Assembly: GCF_900142845.1 (NCBI RefSeq)
Contig: NZ_FSRU01000001.1
Span: forward strand, 1,364,001-1,428,000
Origin: Paraburkholderia phenazinium
GTDB taxonomy: Bacteria; Pseudomonadota; Gammaproteobacteria; Burkholderiales; Burkholderiaceae
DNA: 64,000 nucleotides
Direction of reading: 5' to 3'
The notes beneath the pieces were generated by a model. The model saw only the letters and a list, made by a program, of their open reading frames with translations, made no database searches and had not been told where the DNA came from. A program made the translations under genes and the position numbers. Below, piece after piece: positions 1-8,754 of this stretch; within the stretch, counting starts at the first letter, position 1; each line of letters starts with the position of its first letter.

Positions 1-1
1 C

Positions 2-1999
2 GACCACAAGAAAATGGCCATCACCGCGCGCGGCGCATGGGAGTCGGTGAAGCGGCATTTCCGCGAGATGGGTGTCGACACCCAGACCACGGATTTCAGC
101 GTGGTCGGCGTCGGCGACATGTCGGGCGACGTGTTCGGCAACGGCATGCTGCTGTCGCCGCATATCAAGCTGGTGGCCGCATTCGATCACCGGCATGTCT
201 TCCTCGATCCGCAACCCGATCCCGCCGCCAGTCTGGCGGAGCGTGGGCGCATCTTTATCCTCGAACGCTCCAGTTGGGCCGACTACGATCCCGCCTTGAT
301 CTCGGCCGGCGGCGGCGTGTTTCCGCGTACGGCGAAAACGATTCCCGTGTCGTCCGCGATGCAGGCCGTGCTCGGCATCAATGCCGCTGCACTCGCGCCG
401 AACGAACTGATTCGCGCGATCTTGCAGGCACCGGTGGATCTGCTCTACAACGGCGGCATCGGCACCTACGTCAAGGCGAGCCGCGAAACGCACGCGCAGG
501 TCGGCGACCGTACCAACGACGCGGTACGCGTGAACGGCGCGGATCTGCGCTGCAAGGTGGTGGCGGAGGGCGGCAACCTGGGACTCACGCACCTGGGACG
601 CATCGAATTCGCGTTACGCGGTGGGCGCATCAATACCGATGCGATCGACAACTCAGCTGGCGTCGATTGTTCGGATCACGAAGTGAACATCAAGATTCTG
701 CTCGGCCTCGTGGTGGCGGACGGCGAGATGACCGAGAAGCAGCGCAATGCCTTGCTCGCCGATATGACCGATGAAGTCGGCCTGCTGGTGCTGCAGGACA
801 ACTACTATCAGACCCAGGCGCTGTCGATTGCGGGGCGCTACAGCGTCGAACTGTTCGATGCGGAAACGCGCTTCATGCGCTGGCTCGAACGGGCCGGGCG
901 TCTGAACCGCGTGATCGAGTTCCTGCCGACAGACGAGGAAATCGCCGAGCGCCAGGCTGCGAAGCAAGGGCTGACCTCGCCGGAGCGCGCGGTGCTGCTC
1001 GCCTACAGCAAGATGTGGCTCTACGATGCGCTGGTCGCATCCGACATGCCGGAAGACCCCCTGGTCAGCAGCATGTTGATCGACTATTTTCCGAAGCCGC
1101 TGCGGCAGCGCTTTCGCGAGCCGATGCATCGTCATCCGCTGCGGCGCGAGATCCTCGCCACCTATCTGACGAACGCGCTGGTCAACCGGGTGGGCTGCGA
1201 ATTCATCCACAGGCTGATGGAGGAGACTGACGCCCAGCCGGGCGAGATCGTGCGGGCCTGCATCATGGCTCGCGATGTGTTCGATCTCGACGAGGTGTGG
1301 CACAGCATCGACGCGCTCGATAACCGCGTAGCCGACGACGTGCAGGCGCGCATGTTCGTCGAGGTGGCGCGGCTCGTCGAGCGTGCGGCGCTGTGGTTCC
1401 TGCGGCAACTGCAAACGGGTGCCGTCAGCGACGTGACGGATCTGCTGACGCGTTGCCGCGATGCGGCCCAGCGGCTCGCGTCGCAATGGCCGTCGCTGTT
1501 GCCCGCCGCGGACCTGGAGGCGCTCTCGGAACGCCAGCGGGTCCTTGTGGATGCAGGCGTGGATAGCGAACTGGCGGTGCGCGTGGCGAGCGGCGAAATC
1601 TCCGCGGCGGTGCTCGATATTGCCGAGGTGGCGGCCAAGTGCGGCAAGGATCTCGAACGGGTGGCGGGGGTGTATTTCGCGCTCGGCACGCAGCTCAACT
1701 ACGGCTGGATCGGCGAGCGTGCGAATGCGCTGCCCACGCCGACGCATTGGGACACGCTGGCGCGCGCCGCCGCGCTTGCCGAGCTGGCGCGCCTGAAGCG
1801 CGCCTTGACGACGAGCGCGCTGATGGGCGCGGAGGAAGCATCGACGCCGGAGGAGCTGGTCGAAACATGGCGTGAACAACGGGCGGCGCCGCTCGAACGT
1901 TATGCGCGCCTGCTGGCCGATCTGCGCGCCTCGGGCGGTGCGAGCCTGTCCGTGCTGCTGGTGATCGTGCGTGAAATGGCGTTGCTGGAGCGGGCTTGA
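2..1999 (+). CDS. NAD-specific glutamate dehydrogenase, large class, C-terminal part
   Basis: The frame is open from the first bases of the window (reading Asp-His-Lys-Lys-Met), so the 5' part of the gene lies upstream. About 665 C-terminal residues of what is normally a roughly 1,600-residue enzyme are present. This class oxidises glutamate to 2-oxoglutarate and ammonia with NAD in the cytoplasm. Visible family hallmarks are the stretch ARGAWESVKRHFREMG, the VGVGDMSGDVFGNGML nucleotide-binding segment, and YNGGIGTYVKAS followed by VVAEGGNLGLT. The rest is the long helical C-terminal extension typical of the 180-kDa type. It ends in TGA and the next gene, selD, is about 150 bp downstream. The family call is firm; only the missing N-terminus limits it. 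Confidence 0.95.
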   Translation, partial: DHKKMAITARGAWESVKRHFREMGVDTQTTDFSVVGVGDMSGDVFGNGMLLSPHIKLVAAFDHRHVFLDPQPDPAASLAERGRIFILERSSWADYDPALISAGGGVFPRTAKTIPVSSAMQAVLGINAAALAPNELIRAILQAPVDLLYNGGIGTYVKASRETHAQVGDRTNDAVRVNGADLRCKVVAEGGNLGLTHLGRIEFALRGGRINTDAIDNSAGVDCSDHEVNIKILLGLVVADGEMTEKQRNALLADMTDEVGLLVLQDNYYQTQALSIAGRYSVELFDAETRFMRWLERAGRLNRVIEFLPTDEEIAERQAAKQGLTSPERAVLLAYSKMWLYDALVASDMPEDPLVSSMLIDYFPKPLRQRFREPMHRHPLRREILATYLTNALVNRVGCEFIHRLMEETDAQPGEIVRACIMARDVFDLDEVWHSIDALDNRVADDVQARMFVEVARLVERAALWFLRQLQTGAVSDVTDLLTRCRDAAQRLASQWPSLLPAADLEALSERQRVLVDAGVDSELAVRVASGEISAAVLDIAEVAAKCGKDLERVAGVYFALGTQLNYGWIGERANALPTPTHWDTLARAAALAELARLKRALTTSALMGAEEASTPEELVETWREQRAAPLERYARLLADLRASGGASLSVLLVIVREMALLERA

Positions 2000-2155
2000 A
2001 GTCGAGTGCGCAGGTGACGGCTTCGAACCCGTCGTGACGGGCCGTCGTGGTGCCGGTTGGACGGATGGGCCCCGGATTGCCCATAATGCTGACTATAGCC
2101 TTGCAAGGTCAACCCGAACTTCAACCCGAACCGGCAACCGCGCCCTGACTCATCC

Positions 2156-3250
2156 ATGACCGATCACGTTGCTTTGAATTCTGCTGCTTCAGATCCCGCT
2201 GCTTCACATCCCGCTGTACCGCGGCTCACAAGTCTTTCGCACGGCGGCGGCTGCGGCTGCAAGATTGCGCCCGGCGTCCTCTCCGACCTGCTCAAGCGCA
2301 GCGTGCCGCTGCCGGTCTTTCCCGACTTGCTGGTCGGCACGGAAACCGCCGACGATGCAGCCGTCTACCGTCTGAACGACGAGCAGGCGATTATCGCCAC
2401 CACCGATTTCTTCATGCCGATCGTCGACGATCCGTACGACTTCGGCCGCATTGCCGCAACCAACGCACTCTCCGACGTCTACGCGATGGGCGGCAAGCCG
2501 ATCCTTGCGCTGGCCCTGGTCGGCATGCCGATCAACGTGCTGCCGCACGACGTGATCGCGGCGATACTGCGCGGCGGCGAAGACGTGTGCAAGGAGGCGG
2601 GCATCCCGGTTGCGGGCGGCCATTCGATCGATTCCGTCGAGCCGATCTACGGTCTTGCCGCGCTGGGCGTGGTCCATCCGCAGCGGATCAAGCGGAACGC
2701 AGACGCTCGGGCCGGCGATGTGCTGGTGCTCGGCAAGCCGCTCGGCGTGGGTGTGCTGTCGGCGGCGCTGAAAAAGAACCAGCTCGACGACGCGGGCTAC
2801 GCGGCGATGATTGCCAACACAACCAAACTCAATCGTCCGGGTACGGATCTCGCCGCCTTGCCGGGCGTGCATGCGTTGACCGACGTCACGGGCTTTGGCC
2901 TGCTCGGGCACACGCTGGAACTCGCGCGCGGCGCGGGCTTGAGCGCCCATCTTCGTTACGCGGATCTCCCCTGGCTCGCCGGCGTGGAAACCTTCGCGGC
3001 TGCCGGCGTAATCACCGGAGCGTCAGGCCGCAACTGGGCTTCGTACGGAGAGAGCATTAGCCTGGACGCCGGATTGCCTGCCATTGCCCAGGCGCTGCTG
3101 ACCGATCCGCAAACCTCGGGCGGGCTGCTCGTGTCCTGTGCGCCGGATAGCGTCGACGACGTGCTGGCGATTTTCCGCGCGGACGGCTTCGATCGTGCGG
3201 TGGTGATCGGCGAAATGCGTGACGGTGCGCCGCGTGTCGAGGTTGCGTAA
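2156..3250 (+). CDS. selD: Selenide, water dikinase
   Basis: A 364-residue enzyme that makes selenophosphate from selenide and ATP, the Se donor for selenouridine in tRNA or selenocysteine. The N-terminal glycine-rich loop GGGCGCK carries the catalytic Cys/Lys of SelD. The family segments DDAAVY, TTDFFMPIVDDPYDFGRIAA, NALSDVYAMGG and TDVTGFGLLGH (AIR synthase-like fold) all follow in order. The stop codon abuts the ATG of the next gene with no spacer, so the two are probably translated from one message. No selA, selB or mnmH (selU) is in this window, so the selenium use cannot be read locally. Confidence 0.96.
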   Translation: MTDHVALNSAASDPAASHPAVPRLTSLSHGGGCGCKIAPGVLSDLLKRSVPLPVFPDLLVGTETADDAAVYRLNDEQAIIATTDFFMPIVDDPYDFGRIAATNALSDVYAMGGKPILALALVGMPINVLPHDVIAAILRGGEDVCKEAGIPVAGGHSIDSVEPIYGLAALGVVHPQRIKRNADARAGDVLVLGKPLGVGVLSAALKKNQLDDAGYAAMIANTTKLNRPGTDLAALPGVHALTDVTGFGLLGHTLELARGAGLSAHLRYADLPWLAGVETFAAAGVITGASGRNWASYGESISLDAGLPAIAQALLTDPQTSGGLLVSCAPDSVDDVLAIFRADGFDRAVVIGEMRDGAPRVEVA

Positions 3251-4189
3251 ATGACGGAGATGAAAGAAGAATCGCCGAAGGCCATCTTTTACGCGCTCGC
3301 CGCCAACCTCGGGATTGCGGTGTTCAAGTTCGCCGCGGCGACCTTTACGCAGTCCGGCTCGATGTTCGCGGAGGCGATTCACTCCACCGCCGACTGCGGC
3401 AACCAGCTTCTGCTGCTATTCGGCCTGCGTGAGGCCAGGAAGCCGCCTAGCCCGCTGCATCCGATGGGCGCGGGCCGCGAGATCAACTTCTATTCGCTGC
3501 TGGTGGCGCTGCTGCTGTTCTTCGTCGGCGGGGCGTTCTCGGTGTACGAAGGCATACACCGCCTGTTTGCGCGCGAGCCGCTCTCGCATGCGTACGTGGC
3601 GCTGGCCGTGCTGGGTGTCTCTGTGGTGCTCGAGACGTTGTCGCTCATGGGGGCCGTCAGGGAGATTCGCAAGACGCATCCCGACAAGTCCATGTGGCGC
3701 TGGTTTCGCGAAACGCGCGAATCGGATCTGCTGGTGGTGGCGGGCGAAGACATCGCGGCGCTTGCCGGCCTCGCCATCGCTTTCGTCGCAGTGCTGCTGA
3801 CGATGATCACCGGCAACCCGATGTTCGATGCGCTCGGCTCGATCGGCGTCGGCCTGCTGCTGATGGTGATTGCGTGGCTGGTGGCGCGTGAAGTGAAGTC
3901 GATGATCGTCGGCGAATCGGCCGGCCCGGACGTGCGGCGCGCCATCGAAGCGCATTTGCTGGCGCGTGCCGAGATCCGCAGCATCATCAATATGATCACG
4001 CTGCAGTGGGGCCGCGATGTGGTGGTCGCGGTGCAGGCGGAGATGATCGATTATCCCAGCGGCCGCGCGATGGTCGACGCCATCAACATCGTGGAAGCCG
4101 ATTTGCAGGCGACCTTTCCGCAGGTCCGCTGGGTGTTCTTCGAACCGGACGTGCCGCGCGATCAACGCGGCGGGGCGTCATATACCTGA
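3251..4189 (+). CDS. CDF-like cation transporter
   Basis: A 312-residue inner-membrane protein of the cation diffusion facilitator superfamily, which exports divalent metals in exchange for protons. An HSTAD motif sits in the second membrane segment (the HxxxD metal site), and a GED-x-AAL segment lies at the position of the second site. The latter is typical of a divergent CDF branch whose metal is not settled. About six hydrophobic helices are followed by a cytoplasmic C-terminal domain of about 100 residues. The ATG follows the selD stop immediately, so the pair forms an operon. The metal cannot be read from the sequence, and co-expression with selenium metabolism is only suggestive. Confidence 0.85.
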   Translation: MTEMKEESPKAIFYALAANLGIAVFKFAAATFTQSGSMFAEAIHSTADCGNQLLLLFGLREARKPPSPLHPMGAGREINFYSLLVALLLFFVGGAFSVYEGIHRLFAREPLSHAYVALAVLGVSVVLETLSLMGAVREIRKTHPDKSMWRWFRETRESDLLVVAGEDIAALAGLAIAFVAVLLTMITGNPMFDALGSIGVGLLLMVIAWLVAREVKSMIVGESAGPDVRRAIEAHLLARAEIRSIINMITLQWGRDVVVAVQAEMIDYPSGRAMVDAINIVEADLQATFPQVRWVFFEPDVPRDQRGGASYT

Positions 4190-4201
4190 ATGACGATGCC
4201 G

Positions 4202-4223
4202 GGCCCCGCATCGACACGGGGCC
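4202..4223. terminator. Hairpin between convergent genes, likely bidirectional terminator
   Basis: Perfect 7-bp arms GGCCCCG (4202-4208) and CGGGGCC (4217-4223) enclose an 8-nt loop. The hairpin lies between the stop codons of the CDF transporter and the aldo/keto reductase, which converge here. It is followed on the plus strand only by a short pyrimidine run (TCTT), so the U-tract is weak. Confidence 0.5.
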
Positions 4224-4248
4224 TCTTGCATTGTGCGCGGTGCCGCGC

Positions 4249-5229
4249 TTATTTGAAGCCCGTCACCGCGTGCGGCACGTACAGTTCTTCGAGCTGCTTC
4301 ACTTCGTCTGCGCTCAGCTTGAGCGACAGCGCCGCCACGGCATCGTCGAGATGCTGCGCTTTGGTTGCCCCGACAATCGGCGCGCTGATCACGCTCTTTT
4401 GCAGCACCCACGCCAGCGCAACCTGCGCGCGCGGCACGCCGCGGCTGGCCGCAATCTGACCCACCCGTTCGACGATCTGGCGGTCCGCGTCTTCGGTCTG
4501 CGCATACAGCGTGCGGCCGAATTCGTCGGTTTCCGAGCGTGCGCTGCTGGTGTTCCAGTCGCGTGTGAGACGGCCGCGCGCAAGCGGGCTCCACGGAATC
4601 ACGCCGATGCCTTCGCTTTCGCACAGCGGCAGCATCTCGCGTTCTTCTTCGCGGTACAGCAGGTTCACGTAGTTCTGCATCGTTACGAAGCGGGTCCAGC
4701 CGTGCTGCTCGGCCACATGCAGCGCCTTCGAAAACTGCCACGCATACATGGACGACGCGCCGATATAACGTGCCTTGCCCGCCTTCACGACGTCGTGCAG
4801 CGCTTCCATGGTCTCTTCGATCGGCGTGGCATAGTCCCAGCGGTGGATCTGATACAGGTCGACGTAGTCGGTGCCGAGACGCTTCAGGCTCGCATCGATT
4901 TCCGCCATGATCGCCTTGCGCGACAGGCCCATGCCATTAGGACCCGCGTGCATGCGGCCATGCACCTTGGTTGCAAGCACGATCTCGTCACGCTTGGCCA
5001 GATCTTTCAGCGCGCGGCCCACGATCTCTTCACTGGTGCCGTCGGAATAGACATTGGCCGTATCGAAGAAGTTGATGCCGTGATCGAGCGCCTGCTTGAT
5101 GAACGGGCGCGAGTCGCTCTCGCTGAGCGTCCACGGATGGTTGCCGCGATCGGACGCGCCGTAGCTCATGCAACCCAGACAAAGTCGAGAGACATCGAGG
5201 CCGGTGCGGCCCAGTTTCACATAGTCCAT
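4249..5229 (-). CDS. Aldo/keto reductase
   Basis: A cytoplasmic NADPH-dependent oxidoreductase of the aldo/keto reductase superfamily, 326 residues with the chosen start. The catalytic tetrad is visible: Asp in FFDTANVYSDG, Tyr in the same segment, Lys in LATKVHG, and His in LYQIHRWD. A TIM-barrel length and a VIPWSPLARG segment fit the family. The start was set at the ATG at 5229 because AGGAG is 7 nt upstream of it; an ATG two codons earlier has that AGGAG only 1 nt away. The gene is alone on its strand and diverges from the NUP-family gene. Substrate unknown. Confidence 0.9.
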   Translation of the reverse strand: MDYVKLGRTGLDVSRLCLGCMSYGASDRGNHPWTLSESDSRPFIKQALDHGINFFDTANVYSDGTSEEIVGRALKDLAKRDEIVLATKVHGRMHAGPNGMGLSRKAIMAEIDASLKRLGTDYVDLYQIHRWDYATPIEETMEALHDVVKAGKARYIGASSMYAWQFSKALHVAEQHGWTRFVTMQNYVNLLYREEEREMLPLCESEGIGVIPWSPLARGRLTRDWNTSSARSETDEFGRTLYAQTEDADRQIVERVGQIAASRGVPRAQVALAWVLQKSVISAPIVGATKAQHLDDAVAALSLKLSADEVKQLEELYVPHAVTGFK

Positions 5230-5380
5230 GCTCATGCTCCTGTGAGTAATGCCGATTGCGCAAGCGGAGGGCTCTTCGTTGGTCGAACGTGCTTTCGCGT
5301 CGCTGATCAGCCAATGCGCATACCGTGTTGAAGCATATTCGATATTGGCGCAGACTTCACGGGCCGAGACATGGACGCCG

Positions 5381-5434
5381 CTGCGCTTGACCCCGCTTGA
5401 CCCCGTTTGACCTCGCCTGACCCCCGTTCGACCC
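5381..5434. repeat. 10-bp tandem repeat array
   Basis: About five imperfect tandem copies of a 10-bp unit, best written CCCCGCTTGA, run from about 5381 to 5434. The period matches one helical turn, and several copies contain TTGACC, which resembles a -35 element. The array is in the intergenic region between the divergent aldo/keto reductase (start 5229) and the NUP-family gene (start 5502). Confidence 0.7.
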
Positions 5435-5501
5435 TTCAGCGAGTCCGTCTCAGGCAGTAGCGCCCTCCCAATCCGCATGACAGAAAAAAGGAAGGACACC
5501 G

Positions 5502-6572
5502 ATGCTGACTCGTATTCTCGCGGCAAGCGCTGCGTTGACTTTCGCGGCGTGTGCGGCTGTTTCGACAGTCCCGGCGCGCGCCGATGACGACACCGCCACG
5601 CAAAGCGCCGACGCTTCGCACGGACGCCCCGTCAAGGTGATGATCATTTCGATGTTCGGCCCCGAAGGGCAGGTCTGGCTCGATCATCTCGGCCCCTGGC
5701 AGGAGATCCCGGTTGACGGCCTCTCGCCCGATTATCCCTCGGTCCACTGCAACAAGCAGGACGTGTGCGTGATGACCACCGGCATGGGGCACGCGAATGC
5801 CGCAGCGTCGATCATGGCGCTGACTTTCTCGCAGCGCTTCGATCTGCGGCATACGTATTTCATGGTGGCCGGTATTGCCGGTATCGATCCGCAGCGCGGC
5901 ACTGTGGGGTCTGCGGCATGGGCGAAGTATCTGGTCGACTTCGGCATTCAGTGGGAAATCGACGCGCGCGAAATTCCCGCTAACTGGAACACGGGCTATC
6001 TCGGCATCAATACGCAGAACCCGACACAGAAGCCCTCGCTCGACTATCGCACCGAAGTGTTCCAGCTCAATTCGCAGCTTGCCGACGCGGCGTTTGCGTT
6101 GTCGCGCAACGTCACGTTGACGGACAACGCCCAGGCGCAAGCGGCGCGTGCCCGCTATGGCTATGCGCCGGCGGATTTGCCGCCCACGGTCATCCAGTGC
6201 GATACGCTCGCGGGCGACACGTGGTGGTCGGGCACATTGCTCGGCGAACGCGCACGCGACTGGACCAGGATACTGACCGACGGCAAAGGCGTGTACTGCA
6301 CGACGCAGCAGGAAGACAACGCTACCTATGAAGCGCTCAAGCGCGCGGCGAGCGCGCATCGGGTGGACCTGAACCGCGTGGCCGTGCTGCGCGCCGGATC
6401 GGATTTCGACCGGCCGTATGCGGGCCAGACGAGCGCCGATAATCTGTTGAACTATGCAGCGCAGGGCGGCTTCACGATTGCGATTGCCAATCTGTTTCTC
6501 GCCGGCAACCCGCTGGTCCAGCAGATTGTGACGCACTGGAGCCAGTGGCGTGAGGGCGTGCCTCAGCAATAA
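5502..6572 (+). CDS. Purine nucleoside permease (NUP family), periplasmic
   Basis: A 356-residue protein with an N-terminal Sec signal (hydrophobic residues 5-24, cleavage near ARA-DD). After it comes the NUP family core: KVMIISMFGPEGQVW, TTGMGHANAAASI, FMVAGIAGIDPQRGT and CDTLAGDTWWSG. These resemble the nucleoside phosphorylase-like NUP proteins first described as yeast nucleoside permeases. In bacteria they are probably periplasmic nucleoside-binding or nucleoside-processing proteins, so the name permease should not be taken literally. The start is supported by a GGAAGGA Shine-Dalgarno about 7 nt upstream. No transport partner gene is adjacent. The family call is firm, the activity is not. 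Confidence 0.85.
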   Translation: MLTRILAASAALTFAACAAVSTVPARADDDTATQSADASHGRPVKVMIISMFGPEGQVWLDHLGPWQEIPVDGLSPDYPSVHCNKQDVCVMTTGMGHANAAASIMALTFSQRFDLRHTYFMVAGIAGIDPQRGTVGSAAWAKYLVDFGIQWEIDAREIPANWNTGYLGINTQNPTQKPSLDYRTEVFQLNSQLADAAFALSRNVTLTDNAQAQAARARYGYAPADLPPTVIQCDTLAGDTWWSGTLLGERARDWTRILTDGKGVYCTTQQEDNATYEALKRAASAHRVDLNRVAVLRAGSDFDRPYAGQTSADNLLNYAAQGGFTIAIANLFLAGNPLVQQIVTHWSQWREGVPQQ

Positions 6573-6648
6573 GACGCAAAGAAACGTGCGCGCGCAACGA
6601 TCCGCGATCGCCGCGCGCGCCGCGTCGTGCAGTGCGGGGTGGGGTGGC

Positions 6649-7653
6649 TCAGGCGACCCACTCCGTCATCACCGGCGTATCCAGCACCGGCGACGATTCG
6701 CGCTGCTCGAAGGTGCGCTTCGTGCAAGGCGTGTCGAGACTGCAGCGGCCGCTCAGCAACGGGCAGCGGTCGAATAACTCCGCAATCCAGTCGACGAACA
6801 CGCGCACCTTCGGCGACAGATGGCGGCTGTGCGGATAGACCGCCGAAATCGGCATGGGCAGCGGCTTGAGTTCGGGCAGCACTTCGACCAGTTGGCCCGA
6901 CTCCAGATGCGGCAGCACCATGAAGAGGGCCGGCTGGATCAGGCCGAAGCCCTCCAGACCGCAGGTGACATAGGCGTCCGCGTCGTTGACCGACACCGTG
7001 CCCTTCATTTTCACCTCGACTTCCTTGCCGTCCACCTTGAAGGCCCAGTCGATCACGCGCCCCGTGCGGCTCGAAAAATAATTCACCGCGCAGTGGGTCT
7101 CCAGATCGTCGAGCGTGTGGGGCATGCCGTACTTCTGCAGATATTCGGGCGCCGCGCACGTGACGCCTTCGAAAATGCCGATGCGGCGCGCCACCAGCGA
7201 CGAATCCTGCAGCGCGCCGACCCGCACCACGCAATCCACGCCCTCTTGCAGCAGATCGACCGGGCGGTCGGTCAGGCCGAGCTGCAGGTCGATATCCGGG
7301 TAGCGCGTGTGGAATTCACACAGGGAAGGGATCACCAGCAGGCGACCGATCGAGCCCGGCATGTCGATGCGCAGCTTGCCGTGCGGCTTCTTGTTGCCGC
7401 TCTGGAAGCTGGCTTCGGTCTCCTCGACGTCCGCCAGAATGCGCACGCAGCGCTCGTAGTAGGCGGCGCCGTCCGGCGTGAGCGACAGGCGGCGCGTCGT
7501 GCGATGCATGAGGCGCGTGCCGAGAAACGATTCGAGGTTCTGGATGATGGTGGTGACCGAGGCGCGCGGCAGATCGAGCGTTTCCGCGGCACGGGTGAAG
7601 CTGTTGGTGTCGACGACACGGGTGAACACCTGCATGGCCTGAAGACGGTCCAT
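6649..7653 (-). CDS. ceoR: LysR-type regulator of the efflux operon (CeoR/BpeT-like)
   Basis: A 334-residue LysR-family regulator: N-terminal winged helix (RAAETLDLPRASVTTIIQNLE, interrupted here for length at residue about 20-40), then a substrate-binding effector domain. The start at 7653 has GGAGG 6 nt upstream; a longer reading to 7749 lacks this. The gene diverges from a lipase-like gene followed by an RND pump. This is the gene order of ceoR-llpE-ceoAB-opcM in B. cenocepacia and bpeT-llpE-bpeEF-oprC in B. pseudomallei, so it is probably the pump's activator. The C-terminal tail after about residue 300 is longer than usual and Cys-containing. Symbol given by synteny. Confidence 0.85.
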   Translation of the reverse strand: MDRLQAMQVFTRVVDTNSFTRAAETLDLPRASVTTIIQNLESFLGTRLMHRTTRRLSLTPDGAAYYERCVRILADVEETEASFQSGNKKPHGKLRIDMPGSIGRLLVIPSLCEFHTRYPDIDLQLGLTDRPVDLLQEGVDCVVRVGALQDSSLVARRIGIFEGVTCAAPEYLQKYGMPHTLDDLETHCAVNYFSSRTGRVIDWAFKVDGKEVEVKMKGTVSVNDADAYVTCGLEGFGLIQPALFMVLPHLESGQLVEVLPELKPLPMPISAVYPHSRHLSPKVRVFVDWIAELFDRCPLLSGRCSLDTPCTKRTFEQRESSPVLDTPVMTEWVA

Positions 7654-7752
7654 GGCTAACCTCCAAAAGGGGCCGGCGGCCCGCAACGCCAGTCGAATAG
7701 GCAGGATTAGCCCGGTTTGGCCGGGGTGCGAATTCGATTGTTTGGGCATGCC

Positions 7753-7808
7753 GAATTGTGTTGCCGGATTATAGGCATTTATTTAGGAGTCTGCCGAACC
7801 CACAATTC
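7753..7808. promoter_or_regulatory. Inverted repeat in the ceoR-llpE divergent promoter
   Basis: GAATTGTG at 7753-7760 and CACAATTC at 7801-7808 are perfect 8-bp inverted arms, 40 nt apart, in the 170-190 bp between the divergent LysR and llpE starts. The spacing is wider than one LysR box, so the arms may belong to two operator half-sites. The assignment to CeoR is inference from location. Confidence 0.35.
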
Positions 7809-7845
7809 ACACCATTCCAGTTCTATGCGTATTGCGCTGTTCGAT

Positions 7846-8712
7846 ATGAATGCATTCAAACCGCCGTACTCCTCCTTTGTGCCGCCTGACGTTGCGCAGG
7901 TGGCCGATGCACCGTCGGCGCGCACGGCACTCGATGTGACCGACGTGACGATCGAGGGGCACGCGCAGGACATCACGTTGCGTTTGTATCGTCCGGGCGG
8001 CAAAAGTGCGCTGCCTGTACTGCTTTATTTTCACGGCGGCGGCTTCGTGCGCGGCTCGCTGGGCGAGGCCGACTTCGCCGCGCGCTATTTCGCAGAACAC
8101 TTACCGGCGCTGGTCGTCTCGGTGGGCTACTCGCTCGCGCCGCAGTTTCCGTTTCCCGCCGCGCCCGAAGATGCGCACCGCGCGGCGCTGTGGGTGCAGA
8201 CCCGCGCCCGGGCGTTCGGCGGCAACACCAAACATATTGGCGTCGCGGGGCACGACGCGGGCGGCCAGCTCGCCAATTGCCTCGCCTTTATCGCGCGCGA
8301 CCGCGGCGATGTGCGGATCGGCGCGCAGGCGCTGTTCGGCCCGATGCTGGACCCCAGCCTGACGCGCCTTGGCGACGAACAGCGGCTCGGCTCCGACATC
8401 ACCGCCAAGGAGTGCGCGGCCTGCTATCGCGCGTATCTGCCGCAAGCCTCGCAGCGCATGCATCCGTATGCCGCGCCGCTCGAATCGGCGCGTCTGGCGG
8501 GTTTGCCCGCCACGCTGATTGCGACCGCGCAAAACGACGTGTTGCACGTCGAGGCCGAGAAATATGCCAGCAACCTGATCGATGCGGGTGTGCTGACCCA
8601 GGTGGTCCGTTATCCGAGCGTCTCGCACGCCGCGCTGGCCGACCATCCGGCCGCGTTGCAGGAAGCGGTGCGCTTCTTTCAGTGGCGCTTCGACGCGCGC
8701 GCCCACCGATAA
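7846..8712 (+). CDS. llpE: Lipase-like alpha/beta hydrolase with Asp in place of catalytic Ser
   Basis: An alpha/beta hydrolase of the hormone-sensitive-lipase type, first gene of the RND efflux operon, where llpE sits in the Ceo/BpeEF loci. The oxyanion segment FHGGGFVRG (residues about 62-70) is intact, and the acid and base are in place (Asp231 in QNDVLH, His261 in SVSHAAL). At the nucleophile elbow, however, the sequence is GHDAGG rather than the usual GDSAGG, which puts Asp137 (codon GAC, 8254-8256) where Ser should be. Classical serine-esterase activity is therefore doubtful. The start is uncertain: 7846 or 7825 (seven codons longer), and neither has a clear ribosome site. Confidence 0.82.
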   Translation: MNAFKPPYSSFVPPDVAQVADAPSARTALDVTDVTIEGHAQDITLRLYRPGGKSALPVLLYFHGGGFVRGSLGEADFAARYFAEHLPALVVSVGYSLAPQFPFPAAPEDAHRAALWVQTRARAFGGNTKHIGVAGHDAGGQLANCLAFIARDRGDVRIGAQALFGPMLDPSLTRLGDEQRLGSDITAKECAACYRAYLPQASQRMHPYAAPLESARLAGLPATLIATAQNDVLHVEAEKYASNLIDAGVLTQVVRYPSVSHAALADHPAALQEAVRFFQWRFDARAHR

Positions 8713-8754
8713 ACCGATTTCAATCCAACTAACTAACAACGACGGGAGCCGTAC

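Noticed and set aside
4006-5331. Open frame of about 441 codons on the plus strand
   Set aside because: It spans the CDF 3' end and the antisense of the aldo/keto reductase; no motifs and atypical composition.
5381-5434. Possible CRISPR repeats
   Set aside because: Units are 10 bp, head-to-tail with no spacers and no cas genes nearby.
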